A program made the translations under genes and the position numbers. Below, piece after piece: positions 15,352-23,224 of a stretch of 24,579 nucleotides of DNA (position 1 is its first letter; each line of letters begins with the position of its first letter). The notes beneath the pieces are model-generated. The model was not told where the DNA came from. It ran no database searches and was given only the letters and a program-made list of their open reading frames with translations. Source of the DNA: Opitutaceae bacterium (GTDB lineage: Bacteria; Verrucomicrobiota; Verrucomicrobiia; Opitutales; Opitutaceae); assembly GCA_005786775.1 (NCBI GenBank), contig SYDD01000049.1:1-24579 (forward strand), given 5' to 3'.

Positions 15352-16863
15352 ATGCCCCCTTTGTCCCAGACCTTCGGCTGGCTCGATTACGCGATCTTCG
15401 CCGCCTACCTCGCCCTCACCGCGGCCATCGGCCTCTGGTTCGCTCGCGGGCAGCGGGACCTGAAGGAGTACTTTCTCGCGGGGCGCTCGATGGGGAGCGT
15501 GGTCGTGTCGATGACGATCCTCGCGGCGCTCTTCTCGGGCATCACCTTCCTCTCGGCTCCGGGCGAGGGCTACCTGCACGGCCCCGCCTTCTTCCTCGTC
15601 AACCTTGGCTTCTTCATCGCCACCCCGTTGACGAACATCGTCTTCCTCCGCTTCCTCTATAGCCGGCGCTTCTTCACCGCCTACCAGTACCTGGAGGAGC
15701 GCTTCTCCACCGCCCTGCGCACGCTCGCCTCGGGCGCCTTCATCCTGCGCGTGCTGCTGTGGCTGGCTGCGGCCACCTACGCGCCGGCGCTCGCCCTCGA
15801 GCAGGTGACCGGGCTGCCGCTCTGGTTCACGATCGTCTGCACCGGCCTGGTGACCACCGTCTACACCACTTTCGGGGGGATGCGGGCGGTGATCTGGACA
15901 GACATCATGCAGCTCGTCGTGCTCTTCGGCGGGATGGTGGTAGTGGTGGTGCTGGCGCTGCAGCAGATCCCCGGCGGTCTCGCGCAGGTGATCGCCCTCG
16001 GGCGGGAGGGGGGCAAGCTTGAGCTCAGTCTGAGCCCTGACCCCACGGTGCGCGTGACGCTCTGGGGCCTCCTGATCGGCGCGGGCTTCATGTACCTCGT
16101 GCAGATGGCGACGGATCAGGTTTCCGTGCAGCGGTACCTGACGGCGAGCAGCTTGCGCGCGGCGCAACGCGGGCTTTGGATCAAGCTTGCTCTGGTGTTG
16201 CCGGTCACGGGGGTCTTCTACGGCAGCGGCCTAGTCTTCTGGGCCTTCTACCAGCTCAAGGGCGACCCGCTGGCCGCGGGGCACATCACCAAGGCAGACC
16301 AGATTCTACCCTACTTCGTGATGCACCAGCTGCCCGCCGGCCTGCCCGGGCTCTTCATCGCGGCTATCTACGCCGCGAGCATGTCGACGATCTCCGCGGG
16401 CATCAACTCGCTCACCTCCGCCAGCCTCGTCGACTTTTACCAGCGCCTGTGGCGCCGGCCGGACCTCTCCGACCACAACCAGTTGCGACTGGCCCGCCTC
16501 CTCACCTTCGCCTACGGCGGGATCGTGATGCTGCTGGCCTTCCTCGTGGAGTCGCTTGGCACCCTGCTCGAGGCCACCAACAAGGTGATCAGCATGGTGG
16601 GCGGCCCCCTGATCGGGCTCTTCCTGCTTGGGATGCTCACCGCGCGTGCCACCGCCCGCGGCGCTCTCCTCGGCTGGGCCATCGGTACGGCCGCAACGCT
16701 CTGGATCAGCTTCCGCACCCCCATCTCGTTCCTCTGGTGGGCCCTCGCGGGCACCGTGGTCACGCTTGTGGCGGGCTACCTGCTGAGCCTCCTCGATCCG
16801 CCGCCCGCCGAACGCCAGCTGGCCGGCCTCACCTGGAGCCGCCGCCCTCCGCCCGAGGACTGA
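15352..16863 (+). CDS. Sodium:solute symporter (SSS family)
   Basis: The 503-residue protein is strongly hydrophobic, with about 13 transmembrane helices. FGWLDYAIFAAYLALT begins helix 1, and KEYFLAGRSMGSVVVSMTI leads into the second and third helices, as is usual for the SSS (SLC5-like) family. The segment GINSLTSASLVDFYQRL matches the family signature near the eighth or ninth helix. Such proteins import sugars, carboxylates or other solutes with Na+. The specificity cannot be read. It lies 73 bases after the HddA-like kinase, with its own promoter-like boxes, and before a DUF1080 protein. That neighbourhood favours a carbohydrate-type substrate, which is inference. Confidence 0.9.
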   Translation: MPPLSQTFGWLDYAIFAAYLALTAAIGLWFARGQRDLKEYFLAGRSMGSVVVSMTILAALFSGITFLSAPGEGYLHGPAFFLVNLGFFIATPLTNIVFLRFLYSRRFFTAYQYLEERFSTALRTLASGAFILRVLLWLAAATYAPALALEQVTGLPLWFTIVCTGLVTTVYTTFGGMRAVIWTDIMQLVVLFGGMVVVVVLALQQIPGGLAQVIALGREGGKLELSLSPDPTVRVTLWGLLIGAGFMYLVQMATDQVSVQRYLTASSLRAAQRGLWIKLALVLPVTGVFYGSGLVFWAFYQLKGDPLAAGHITKADQILPYFVMHQLPAGLPGLFIAAIYAASMSTISAGINSLTSASLVDFYQRLWRRPDLSDHNQLRLARLLTFAYGGIVMLLAFLVESLGTLLEATNKVISMVGGPLIGLFLLGMLTARATARGALLGWAIGTAATLWISFRTPISFLWWALAGTVVTLVAGYLLSLLDPPPAERQLAGLTWSRRPPPED

Positions 16864-16898
16864 GCCCCATGGTCCGGACCCGGCGCCACCGCCCGGGC

Positions 16899-16926
16899 TT
16901 GCACCGGACGGACGAGCCGCCACGGT
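16899..16926 (+). promoter_or_regulatory. Promoter-like boxes before the DUF1080 gene
   Basis: TTGCAC (16899-16904), 16 bases, CACGGT (16921-16926), followed by a 27-base C-rich leader without a Shine-Dalgarno before the ATG at 16954. The -35-like box is identical to that at 3881. Confidence 0.4.
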
Positions 16927-16953
16927 CCCCCCACACCACCCCACCCTCCTCCC

Positions 16954-17751
16954 ATGCGTCTCCTACTGCCTGCCCTCGTTGCCTGCGTGCTCGCCTCCGC
17001 GCTGTCCGCCGCCGCGCCCCGCCCCATCAAGCTGTTCAACGGCCGCGACCTCGACGGCTGGTACACCTACACTGTCCAGACCCGAAACGAGAATCCCGGG
17101 ATCTTCACCGTGGTCGACGGGATGCTTAAGGTCTCGGGTGGCGCCGGCGACGTAGCCTACTACGGGGGCATCATCACCAAGGAGCGCTATGCGAACTACC
17201 GCCTCACCTTCGACTTCAAGTGGGGCGGCCCCACCTACGGTAACCGCAAGACCAAGTCGCGCGACTCCGGCGTGCTCGTGCATTGCATCGGGCCCAACGA
17301 GGTCAGCCCGTGGATGACGTCCTACGAATTCCAAATCATCGAGGGCGGCACGGGCGACATCCTCGTGGTCAACGCGACCAAGAAGGATGACGCCGGCCAA
17401 CCCGCCACCCTCCTCCTCACCAGCGAAGGGTACACCGACGGGAAACAGAAGTACTACAAGGCCGGCGGTGAGGTGATGAACTACAAGGACAGCGGCCGCC
17501 ACAACTGGTGGGGCCGCGATCCGAAGTGGACCGACACCCTGGGCGTGCGCGGGCCGAAGGACGTCGAGTCCCCCGTCGGCGAATGGACCCGCTGCGAGAT
17601 CGTCTGCCGCGGCGACAAACTGGAGTTCTACGTCAACGGCCAGCTCGTGAATAAGGCGTGGGGCCTCAACGTCACCAAGGGGAAGATCTTCTTCCAGACC
17701 GAGGGCGCCGAGATCTGGTACCGGAACATTGAGCTGACCCCGCTCGACTGA
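16954..17751 (+). CDS. Secreted DUF1080 / 3-keto-disaccharide hydrolase domain protein
   Basis: The protein has 265 residues. Residues 1-21 are a signal peptide ending in ALSAAA, so the product is exported. The mature part begins IKLFNGRDLDGWYTYT, the hallmark opening of DUF1080 (PF06439), a concanavalin-like beta-sandwich. Later landmarks are SRDSGVLVHCIGP, the EFQIIEGGTGD stretch and WTRCEIVCRGDKLEFYVNGQ near the end. Some members hydrolyse 3-keto-glycosides made by Gfo/Idh/MocA-type dehydrogenases, and the family is abundant in Verrucomicrobia and Planctomycetes. The oxidoreductase at 13267 could supply such a substrate, though it lacks a visible export signal. The gene converges on the PQQ dehydrogenase, with 19 bases between stops. 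Confidence 0.88.
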   Translation: MRLLLPALVACVLASALSAAAPRPIKLFNGRDLDGWYTYTVQTRNENPGIFTVVDGMLKVSGGAGDVAYYGGIITKERYANYRLTFDFKWGGPTYGNRKTKSRDSGVLVHCIGPNEVSPWMTSYEFQIIEGGTGDILVVNATKKDDAGQPATLLLTSEGYTDGKQKYYKAGGEVMNYKDSGRHNWWGRDPKWTDTLGVRGPKDVESPVGEWTRCEIVCRGDKLEFYVNGQLVNKAWGLNVTKGKIFFQTEGAEIWYRNIELTPLD

Positions 17752-17753
17752 AC

Positions 17754-17765
17754 CGCGGGCCCGCG
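17754..17765. repeat. 12-base palindrome between convergent stops
   Basis: CGCGGGCCCGCG fills most of the 19-base gap between the DUF1080 stop (17751) and the PQQ dehydrogenase stop (17771). It could serve as a small bidirectional hairpin for both transcripts. There are no T-runs and the stem is short once a loop is allowed. Confidence 0.3.
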
Positions 17766-17770
17766 CCGCC

Positions 17771-19933
17771 TCACTCGGGCAGTCCGAAGGCCACGATGAT
17801 CCCGCCCGTCGGCCGGCCAGATTTGCCGCCGCCGGCCGAGATCACGAGGTACTGGCGCCCCGCCACCTCGTAGGTACTGGGCGTCGCGTTGCCAGAAAAG
17901 GGCAGCGGCGCCTGCCAGAGCACGCGGCCCGTGTCCTTGTCGAAGGCGCGGATCGTCTCATCCGCCGTCGCCGCGATAAAAATTAGACCTCCCGCCGTGA
18001 CGACCGGCCCGCCGTAGTTCTCGGTTCCGGTGGGTGGGATGCCGCGGGCGGTCAGCTCCCGGTACTCGCCGAGGGGCACCTTCCACTTGAGCTCCCCCGT
18101 GTTGAGGTCGACGGCGTTGAGCGTACCCCAGGGTGGCTTGATCGCCGGGTAACCCTCGGCATCAAGCCAGCGGCGGAAGCCTCCAAAGGTGTAGAGGGGC
18201 TCCTCGCCTTCGGGGGTCCCCGCCTTGCCCTTAGCCTTAGCTTTCCCCGCCCCAGGGCGTCCGGCCACGGCCGCGGGCTCGGGCCCATAGAGATGATCCA
18301 GCAGCGCACCCCGCTGCGCCGCCGGGACCGCCGCCATCGGGGGCATCCGGCCGATGCCCTGCTCGAGGAGGCGCGCGACCTCGGCGCGGGGCCGGCGCGT
18401 CGCGAGGCCGGTGAGCGCAGGGATGCCGTTGGCCGGATCGCCGGCTTGGTCCGGACGGTGGCAGGGAGCGCAGTGGATCAGATACTGCCGCTCCGGGTGG
18501 GCGATGGCGGCGCCGTCACGCCGCGTCGGCACCAACTGGTGAATCCAGGGCATCTCGTTGACGTTCGCATAGAGGATGCCGTCGGGATCCGCGGCCGAGC
18601 CACCCCACTCGAACCCGCCATCGAAGCCGGGAAACAGGATCGTCTCACTCCAGCGCGGGGGCGGGAAAGAGCCGAAGTTCCCAGCGCGGGCCAGCCGCTC
18701 CGCGGTAAGCTGCCGCGCGGCGGGCGAGATGTCAGAAACATCCTCCGGCGAATAACGCTGCCGCATCAGTGGCGCGGGCTTCTCTTGAAACGGTTGCGTC
18801 GGCCACGCGCGGACGCCGGGGATCTCCGACGCGGCGACGGGCCGCTCGTGGATCGGCCAGAGGGGCTCGCCCGTCTCGCGGTTGAAGACAAACAGCCGGC
18901 CCATCTTCGTGCCCTGGGCGACGGCGTCGATGCGCCGGCCGCCGTGGCGGACCGTGAGCAGCGTCGGCGGAGCCGGCAGATCCAGGTCCCACAGGTCGTG
19001 GTGCACCAACTGGTGGTGCCAGAGGCGGCGCCCCGTGGCGGCGTCAAGAGCGAGGAGGGAGTTGGCGTAGAGGTTCTCGCCGAAGCGGCGGCCGCCCCAG
19101 AAATCGGGGCCCGCGGTTTCCGTGGCGGCGTACACGATCCCCCGCGCCTCGTCTAGGGTGAGGCCCGACCACGGGGCGGCGCCACCGGTTGTGCGCCAAC
19201 CGTCCGCCGGCCAGGTCTCGGCGCCAGGTTCACCGGGCCGCGGGATGGTGTGGAAGACCCAGCGGAGGGCGCCGGTACGGGCGTCGAAGGCGCGGACGGC
19301 GCCGGGAACGTTCTCGGCCACGTTCGCGCCAAGGATAAGGAAGTCGCGCCACAGGACGCCCGGCGTGTTGAGCCCGGCGACGGCGGCTCCGTCTCCGCCG
19401 CGCAAACCGGTGCCCAGCGCGAGAGACCCGTTTTCCCCGAAGCTCCGTACCGGGCGGCCGGTCTCCGCGTCGAGCGCGTAGAGGCGCGTGGCGCCCGCGG
19501 TAAAGATGCGCCGGTCCGCGCCGTCGGCCCAATACATCACGCCGCGCAGCCGACGCCCGAGGGTCTCGTCGTTTTCCGACTTCGGGTCGAAGCGCCAGCG
19601 TTCGCGGCCCGTCGCGGCGTCGAGGGCGACGACGTGCCGCCCCGGTGTGGCCGCGTAGAGCACACCGGCGATTACGAGGTTGTTGGACTGGAATTCACCC
19701 TTCTCGCCGGTGTCGTAGGTCCAGGCGACCTGCAGTCGGGCGACGTTGCCGCGGTGGATGCGCGCGAGGGTGGAGTAGTGGGAGCGCGCCGCGTCTCCGA
19801 GGTACGCAGACCAGTCGCGTCCGGCGGGGGCCGCTTTGGCGGCGGCTAGGGGGACGGCGAGGGCAGCCAGAAGAGCGAGGCGGCAAATGGCAACGCGGGC
19901 GGGGCACGCGCCGGGGGCGGGGGCAAGGAGCAC
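17771..19933 (-). CDS. PQQ-dependent dehydrogenase with embedded cytochrome c domain
   Basis: From the GTG at 19933 the protein has 720 residues. A signal peptide (ALLAALAVPLAAAKA near 18-34) directs it to the periplasm. The mature part starts DWSAYLGDAARSHYSTL, as in PQQ glucose or alcohol dehydrogenases, and repeated blades (for example VVALDAATGRERWRFD) form the eight-bladed propeller. A haem c motif CAPCH at 488-492, with a later Met in GRMPPM as a likely axial ligand, lies within the propeller rather than at an end. It probably oxidises a sugar or alcohol and passes electrons through its own haem. An upstream open frame to 20233 is shadow of the divergent aldolase. GTG 19933 is preferred because it puts the hydrophobic core at the right distance and has promoter-like boxes six bases upstream. 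Confidence 0.87.
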   Translation of the reverse strand: MLLAPAPGACPARVAICRLALLAALAVPLAAAKAAPAGRDWSAYLGDAARSHYSTLARIHRGNVARLQVAWTYDTGEKGEFQSNNLVIAGVLYAATPGRHVVALDAATGRERWRFDPKSENDETLGRRLRGVMYWADGADRRIFTAGATRLYALDAETGRPVRSFGENGSLALGTGLRGGDGAAVAGLNTPGVLWRDFLILGANVAENVPGAVRAFDARTGALRWVFHTIPRPGEPGAETWPADGWRTTGGAAPWSGLTLDEARGIVYAATETAGPDFWGGRRFGENLYANSLLALDAATGRRLWHHQLVHHDLWDLDLPAPPTLLTVRHGGRRIDAVAQGTKMGRLFVFNRETGEPLWPIHERPVAASEIPGVRAWPTQPFQEKPAPLMRQRYSPEDVSDISPAARQLTAERLARAGNFGSFPPPRWSETILFPGFDGGFEWGGSAADPDGILYANVNEMPWIHQLVPTRRDGAAIAHPERQYLIHCAPCHRPDQAGDPANGIPALTGLATRRPRAEVARLLEQGIGRMPPMAAVPAAQRGALLDHLYGPEPAAVAGRPGAGKAKAKGKAGTPEGEEPLYTFGGFRRWLDAEGYPAIKPPWGTLNAVDLNTGELKWKVPLGEYRELTARGIPPTGTENYGGPVVTAGGLIFIAATADETIRAFDKDTGRVLWQAPLPFSGNATPSTYEVAGRQYLVISAGGGKSGRPTGGIIVAFGLPE

Positions 19934-19939
19934 GGTGCC

Positions 19940-19967
19940 ATCGAAGGGGCCGAGCCGGCGGGCACAA
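19940..19967 (-). promoter_or_regulatory. Promoter-like boxes before the PQQ dehydrogenase, suggesting a leaderless transcript
   Basis: On the minus strand TTGTGC (19967-19962), 16 bases, then TTCGAT (19945-19940), ending six bases before the GTG at 19933. This is the same geometry as at 8861-8888. It lies in the 102-base divergent gap shared with the aldolase gene. Confidence 0.4.
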
Positions 19968-20035
19968 GCGGGAAGCAGGCACAACGAAGGCTCGCCCAGC
20001 GCGCGTTTCACCGGAAGTCTCCCACCACTTCCTCG

Positions 20036-20860
20036 ATGAAACTCCGCCGCAGCCGCCTGCTGTCCCTCGTGCGCGAGGGCCAGCTCGTCACCGTGTTCAA
20101 GGCCAACCTCAACGACCCGCGCGTCCTCGAGATCGCGGGGCTCTGCGGCTGCGACGCCGTCTGGATCTGCAACGAGCACGTGCCCAATGACTGGACGAAC
20201 CTCGAGCACCAGATCCGCGCGGCGCGCCTGCACGACGTCGACACCTTAGTGCGCATCACCAAGGGCTCCTACAGCGACTACATCCGCCCCTTCGAGGCGG
20301 ACGCTACCGGCATCATCGTGCCTCATGTGAGCTCCGCGGCGGAGGCGCGGCAGATCGTCGACTGGGTGCGCTGCCATCCGGTCGGCCGCCGCCCGCTCGA
20401 CGGCGGTAACACGGACGGGAAGTTCTGCCTCATCCCGATCACGGACTACACGCGCCACACCAATGAGGAGCGCGTCGTCGTGCTGCAGATCGAGTCGCCC
20501 GAGGCCTTAGAGCAGGTCGAGGAGATCGCGGCGGTGCCCGGCTTCGACGGCCTAATGTTCGGGCCAGGAGACTTCAGCCACCGGATCGGCAAGGTCGGGC
20601 AGATCGACGCCCCCGAGGTGGTCGCCGCCCGCAAACGCGTCGCCGCGGCTGCCCGCCGCCACGGCAAGTTCACGATGTCGTCCGGGATCTTCCAGCCGTT
20701 TAGCGACCTCATCGATGAAGGAACCCGCGTGTTCAACATCGGTGCGGACGTCCTCGCGCTGGGGGCCTACGTGAAGCAGCGCTTGGAGCTCGTGCGCGGC
20801 CACGTCGCGGCCCTCCCTGCCGGACTCCCGTCCCCCCCCCGCTCCCCTTACGGCGGCTGA
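20036..20860 (+). CDS. HpcH/HpaI family aldolase (2-keto-3-deoxy acid aldolase type)
   Basis: The 274-residue protein has the class II HpcH/HpaI TIM-barrel landmarks: VTVFKANLNDPRVLEIAGLCG at the N-terminus, NEHVPND after the second strand, the pyruvate-binding Arg in TLVRITKG, and the metal ligands Glu in LQIESPEAL and Asp in MFGPGDFSHRIG. Relatives cleave 2-keto-3-deoxy sugar acids or hydroxy-keto acids into pyruvate and an aldehyde. It diverges from the PQQ dehydrogenase and is followed, 21 bases later, by an SMP-30 lactonase, consistent with breakdown of an oxidised sugar. The C-terminus after residue 258 is an odd Pro-rich tail encoded by a stretch containing nine consecutive C (20832-20840). 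No Shine-Dalgarno precedes ATG 20036. Confidence 0.88.
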   Translation: MKLRRSRLLSLVREGQLVTVFKANLNDPRVLEIAGLCGCDAVWICNEHVPNDWTNLEHQIRAARLHDVDTLVRITKGSYSDYIRPFEADATGIIVPHVSSAAEARQIVDWVRCHPVGRRPLDGGNTDGKFCLIPITDYTRHTNEERVVVLQIESPEALEQVEEIAAVPGFDGLMFGPGDFSHRIGKVGQIDAPEVVAARKRVAAAARRHGKFTMSSGIFQPFSDLIDEGTRVFNIGADVLALGAYVKQRLELVRGHVAALPAGLPSPPRSPYGG

Positions 20861-20881
20861 GAAAAAGGCCCCGCCCACCCG

Positions 20882-21769
20882 ATGCCTGCCGACCCCCGCG
20901 TCCACCTCTTCCGCGCTGTCCCCGCTGAACTGGCGGAAGGAGCGGTCTGGCATCCCGGGCGTGGCACGCTCCTGTGGGTGGACATCCTCGGCCATCGGGT
21001 GCACGAAGCGTCACTCGCGGGCGCGAGCACGGTCACCCGGCCCGTGCCCCAGCTGGTCGGCGCCGTGCTGCCGACCCGCCGCGGTGACCTCCTGGTAGCG
21101 TTGCAGGATGGGATCCACCGGCTGGATCCGGAGACCGGCTTGACGCAGCCTTGGGCGGTGGCCCCCGGCCACGACGCGGCCACCACGCGGTTCAACGACG
21201 CCAAGTGCGACCCGCAGGGCCGTGTCTGGGCGGGCACGATGGCGCTCGACGAGGCGCCGGGGCGGGGCGCGCTGTACTGCTTTACGCCCGACGGAAAGTG
21301 CCGTCGCTGGCGCGAGGGCGTGAGCGTGTCCAACGGGCTCGCTTGGTCCCCGGACCAGCGGACGCTCTACTACATCGATTCCCCGACGCGGACGGTGCAG
21401 GCCTTCGACTTCGATCCGGAGACCGGATCCCTGGCGCGCCCCCGAGTTGCCTTCGCCACCACCGCTGCACCCGGTTTCCCGGACGGTTGCACCATCGACC
21501 GCGAGGGGCACCTCTGGATCGCTTTCTGGGACGGCGCCTGCGTCGGCCGCTGGGATCCGGTGCGCGGCCGACTGCTGGAGACCGTGCGCCTGCCGGCGGC
21601 GCGGGTGACAACCTGTACCTTCGGGGGCCCACGGGGCGACATCCTGTTCATCACAACCGCGGCTTGCCGGCTAAGTCCCGCGGAGCGCGCGGCGCAGCCG
21701 GAGGCAGGATTTGTCTTCGCCGCGGAGGTCGGCACCAAGGGCCGGCCGACGGATCTCTTCGCCGGCTGA
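20882..21769 (+). CDS. SMP-30/gluconolactonase family protein
   Basis: The 295-residue protein is a six-bladed propeller of the SMP-30/gluconolaconase/LRE type. The expected metal ligands are present: Glu in ELAEGAVWHP, Asn in SNGLAWSPDQRTLYYIDS and Asp in FPDGCTIDREGHLW. The substrate-loop motif RFNDAKCDPQGRVWAGTM is clear. Members hydrolyse sugar lactones such as gluconolactone, or arabinonolactone in pentose pathways. There is no signal peptide, so it should act in the cytosol. With the aldolase 21 bases upstream it forms a two-gene unit whose likely job is turning a sugar lactone into an acid that is then dehydrated and cleaved. The dehydratase is not in view. The leader has AAAAAGG 13 bases from the ATG, too far for a good ribosome site. 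Confidence 0.9.
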   Translation: MPADPRVHLFRAVPAELAEGAVWHPGRGTLLWVDILGHRVHEASLAGASTVTRPVPQLVGAVLPTRRGDLLVALQDGIHRLDPETGLTQPWAVAPGHDAATTRFNDAKCDPQGRVWAGTMALDEAPGRGALYCFTPDGKCRRWREGVSVSNGLAWSPDQRTLYYIDSPTRTVQAFDFDPETGSLARPRVAFATTAAPGFPDGCTIDREGHLWIAFWDGACVGRWDPVRGRLLETVRLPAARVTTCTFGGPRGDILFITTAACRLSPAERAAQPEAGFVFAAEVGTKGRPTDLFAG

Positions 21770-21954
21770 GGCGCGCCGTCGGGGCAGGCCGGCAACTGGT
21801 GGGCGGCAAGGCTAAGGGTTCCGTCCACCTTTTCCGTAGAGCCCGCGCTTGCCGGCCGGCCCGACCCGGGACACCGATTGCGAGACCGCCAACGGCCTCC
21901 CCAACTCGACCTGCGGAGGCAGGGACTGCCGCGGTCGACTTCCCTCACCTTACC

Positions 21955-22797
21955 ATGACCGCCCCTGCCCTGTGCTTCGGCCTAAGCCTCCTCCTCGCCG
22001 CAACCGTGCCCGCGGCCGAAGGACCGAACGCCCAAGCCGCCGCGCCCCGCTATGAGCTACGCGGCGAGGTGATCGCGCTCACCCCTGACGGGAACGGCCT
22101 GATCGTCCACCACGAGGAGATCCCGGGCTACATGCCGGCCATGACGATGGAGTTTCGCTTGCAGGGCGCAAAACCGGCGGATTTCCGCGAGGGGCAGAAG
22201 ATCCGGGCTCGGATGTACGAGTCCGCCCCGGGCGAGTTCAAGCTGGAGGACATCCGCACGGAGTCGTCGGCCACCGCCGGCACGCCCAAGCCAGGGATCG
22301 GGCACGACGCCTTCCTGGAGCGCGGCGCGCGGGCGCCCGAGTTCCAGCTGCTCAACCAATTCGGCGAGACCGTCGGGCTGGAGCGCTTCCACGGCAAAAG
22401 GGTCGTCCTGAACTTCATCTTCACCCGCTGCCCGGTAGCCACGATGTGCCCGGCAGCGACCGCGCGAATGATCTCGCTCCAGCGCCAGGCCGCCGCGCGC
22501 GCCATCCGGGACCTCCAACTGCTCTCCGTCTCGCTGGACCCAGTCTACGACACGCCCGAAGTCCTGCGCCAGTACGCGGAAACGCGCGGCGTGGATCCAG
22601 TTAACTTCCAGTTCCTGACCGGCAGCGCAGGGGCGGTGCGACGCCTGCTCGCGCAATTCGGCGTGATCGCCGAGCCCAGCGAGAACCTCTGGAAGCACAC
22701 CCTCGCGACCGTGCTCATCGACCGCGACGGCCGCATTACCGAGCGCGTCGAGGGCGCCAGCTGGGACCCCGAGATCTTTCTCCGCCTGCTGCAATAA
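21955..22797 (+). CDS. SCO1/SenC-like protein with N-terminal CusF-type copper-binding domain
   Basis: The protein has 280 residues. A signal peptide (1-21, LLLAATVPAAEG) exports it. Residues 33-103 form a CusF/EcfE-type domain: YELRGEVIAL, His52 and His53, then Met60, Met63 and Met65 in YMPAMTMEF, the His/Met set that binds Cu(I) or Ag(I). Residues 126-280 are an SCO thioredoxin fold (APEFQLLNQFGETV) with cysteines C159 and C165 in TRCPVATMCP and His248 in LWKHTLATVLID. Canonical SCO proteins have CX3C; here the spacing is CX5C, a variant. SCO proteins deliver copper to the Cu-A site of cytochrome oxidase. The fused CusF domain may act as an internal copper donor. The 185 bases before it hold no clear gene or good promoter. 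It heads a run with a second CusF-type gene and modAB. Confidence 0.9.
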   Translation: MTAPALCFGLSLLLAATVPAAEGPNAQAAAPRYELRGEVIALTPDGNGLIVHHEEIPGYMPAMTMEFRLQGAKPADFREGQKIRARMYESAPGEFKLEDIRTESSATAGTPKPGIGHDAFLERGARAPEFQLLNQFGETVGLERFHGKRVVLNFIFTRCPVATMCPAATARMISLQRQAAARAIRDLQLLSVSLDPVYDTPEVLRQYAETRGVDPVNFQFLTGSAGAVRRLLAQFGVIAEPSENLWKHTLATVLIDRDGRITERVEGASWDPEIFLRLLQ

Positions 22798-22822
22798 ACC
22801 TTCCAAACCACTCCGTTTCCCG

Positions 22823-23224
22823 ATGAACCCCATCCGCCTCTTCTCCCTCCTCTCGCTCGCCGCGGCCGCCCTCTTCGCCGCCGAGGGCAAGAACTGCGGC
22901 TGCGACTGCTGCAAGGAACGCCCCAAGGGCATCGCCTGCTGCTGCTTCGAGGACGCGCCCGCAGTACCCGCGGCCACGGCCGCGAAGGACGGCCCCAAGC
23001 GCCACGACCTCCGCGGCGTGGTCACCAACATTTACGCGGACCGCTCCGCCCTGCTCGTTCGCCACGAGGAAATCCCCGGCTTTATGAGGCCAATGACGAT
23101 GCTCTTCAAGGTGGACGCCGCCACGCTGCAGGCGGCGCGCAAGGGCCAGACCATCACCGCCCGGATGTCGCGCCAGGGCAGCGACTGGGTCCTCGAGGAC
23201 GTCAAGGTCGTCGCGCAGCCGTGA
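22823..23224 (+). CDS. Cys-rich CusF-type copper-binding protein
   Basis: The protein has 133 residues. After a signal peptide (1-20, AAAALFAAEG) comes a dense cysteine cluster, with C25, C27, C29, C30, C39, C40 and C41 in two groups, CGCDCC and CCCF. Residues 59-131 form a CusF-type domain closely resembling that of the preceding SCO protein: HEEIPGF, then Met88, Met91 and Met93 in FMRPMTMLF. CusF-like domains bind Cu(I) periplasmically. The Cys cluster suggests extra thiolate metal binding, somewhat like a miniature metallothionein, which is inference. The start is 25 bases after the SCO stop. Its TGA overlaps the modA GTG as GTGA, so all three genes are probably one operon. Confidence 0.88.
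   Translation: MNPIRLFSLLSLAAAALFAAEGKNCGCDCCKERPKGIACCCFEDAPAVPAATAAKDGPKRHDLRGVVTNIYADRSALLVRHEEIPGFMRPMTMLFKVDAATLQAARKGQTITARMSRQGSDWVLEDVKVVAQP

Noticed and set aside
20832..20840. Run of nine C near the end of the aldolase gene as a phase-variation tract
   Set aside because: It lies in the last few non-conserved codons, where slippage would only alter a Pro-rich tail. It is weak evidence for a switch.
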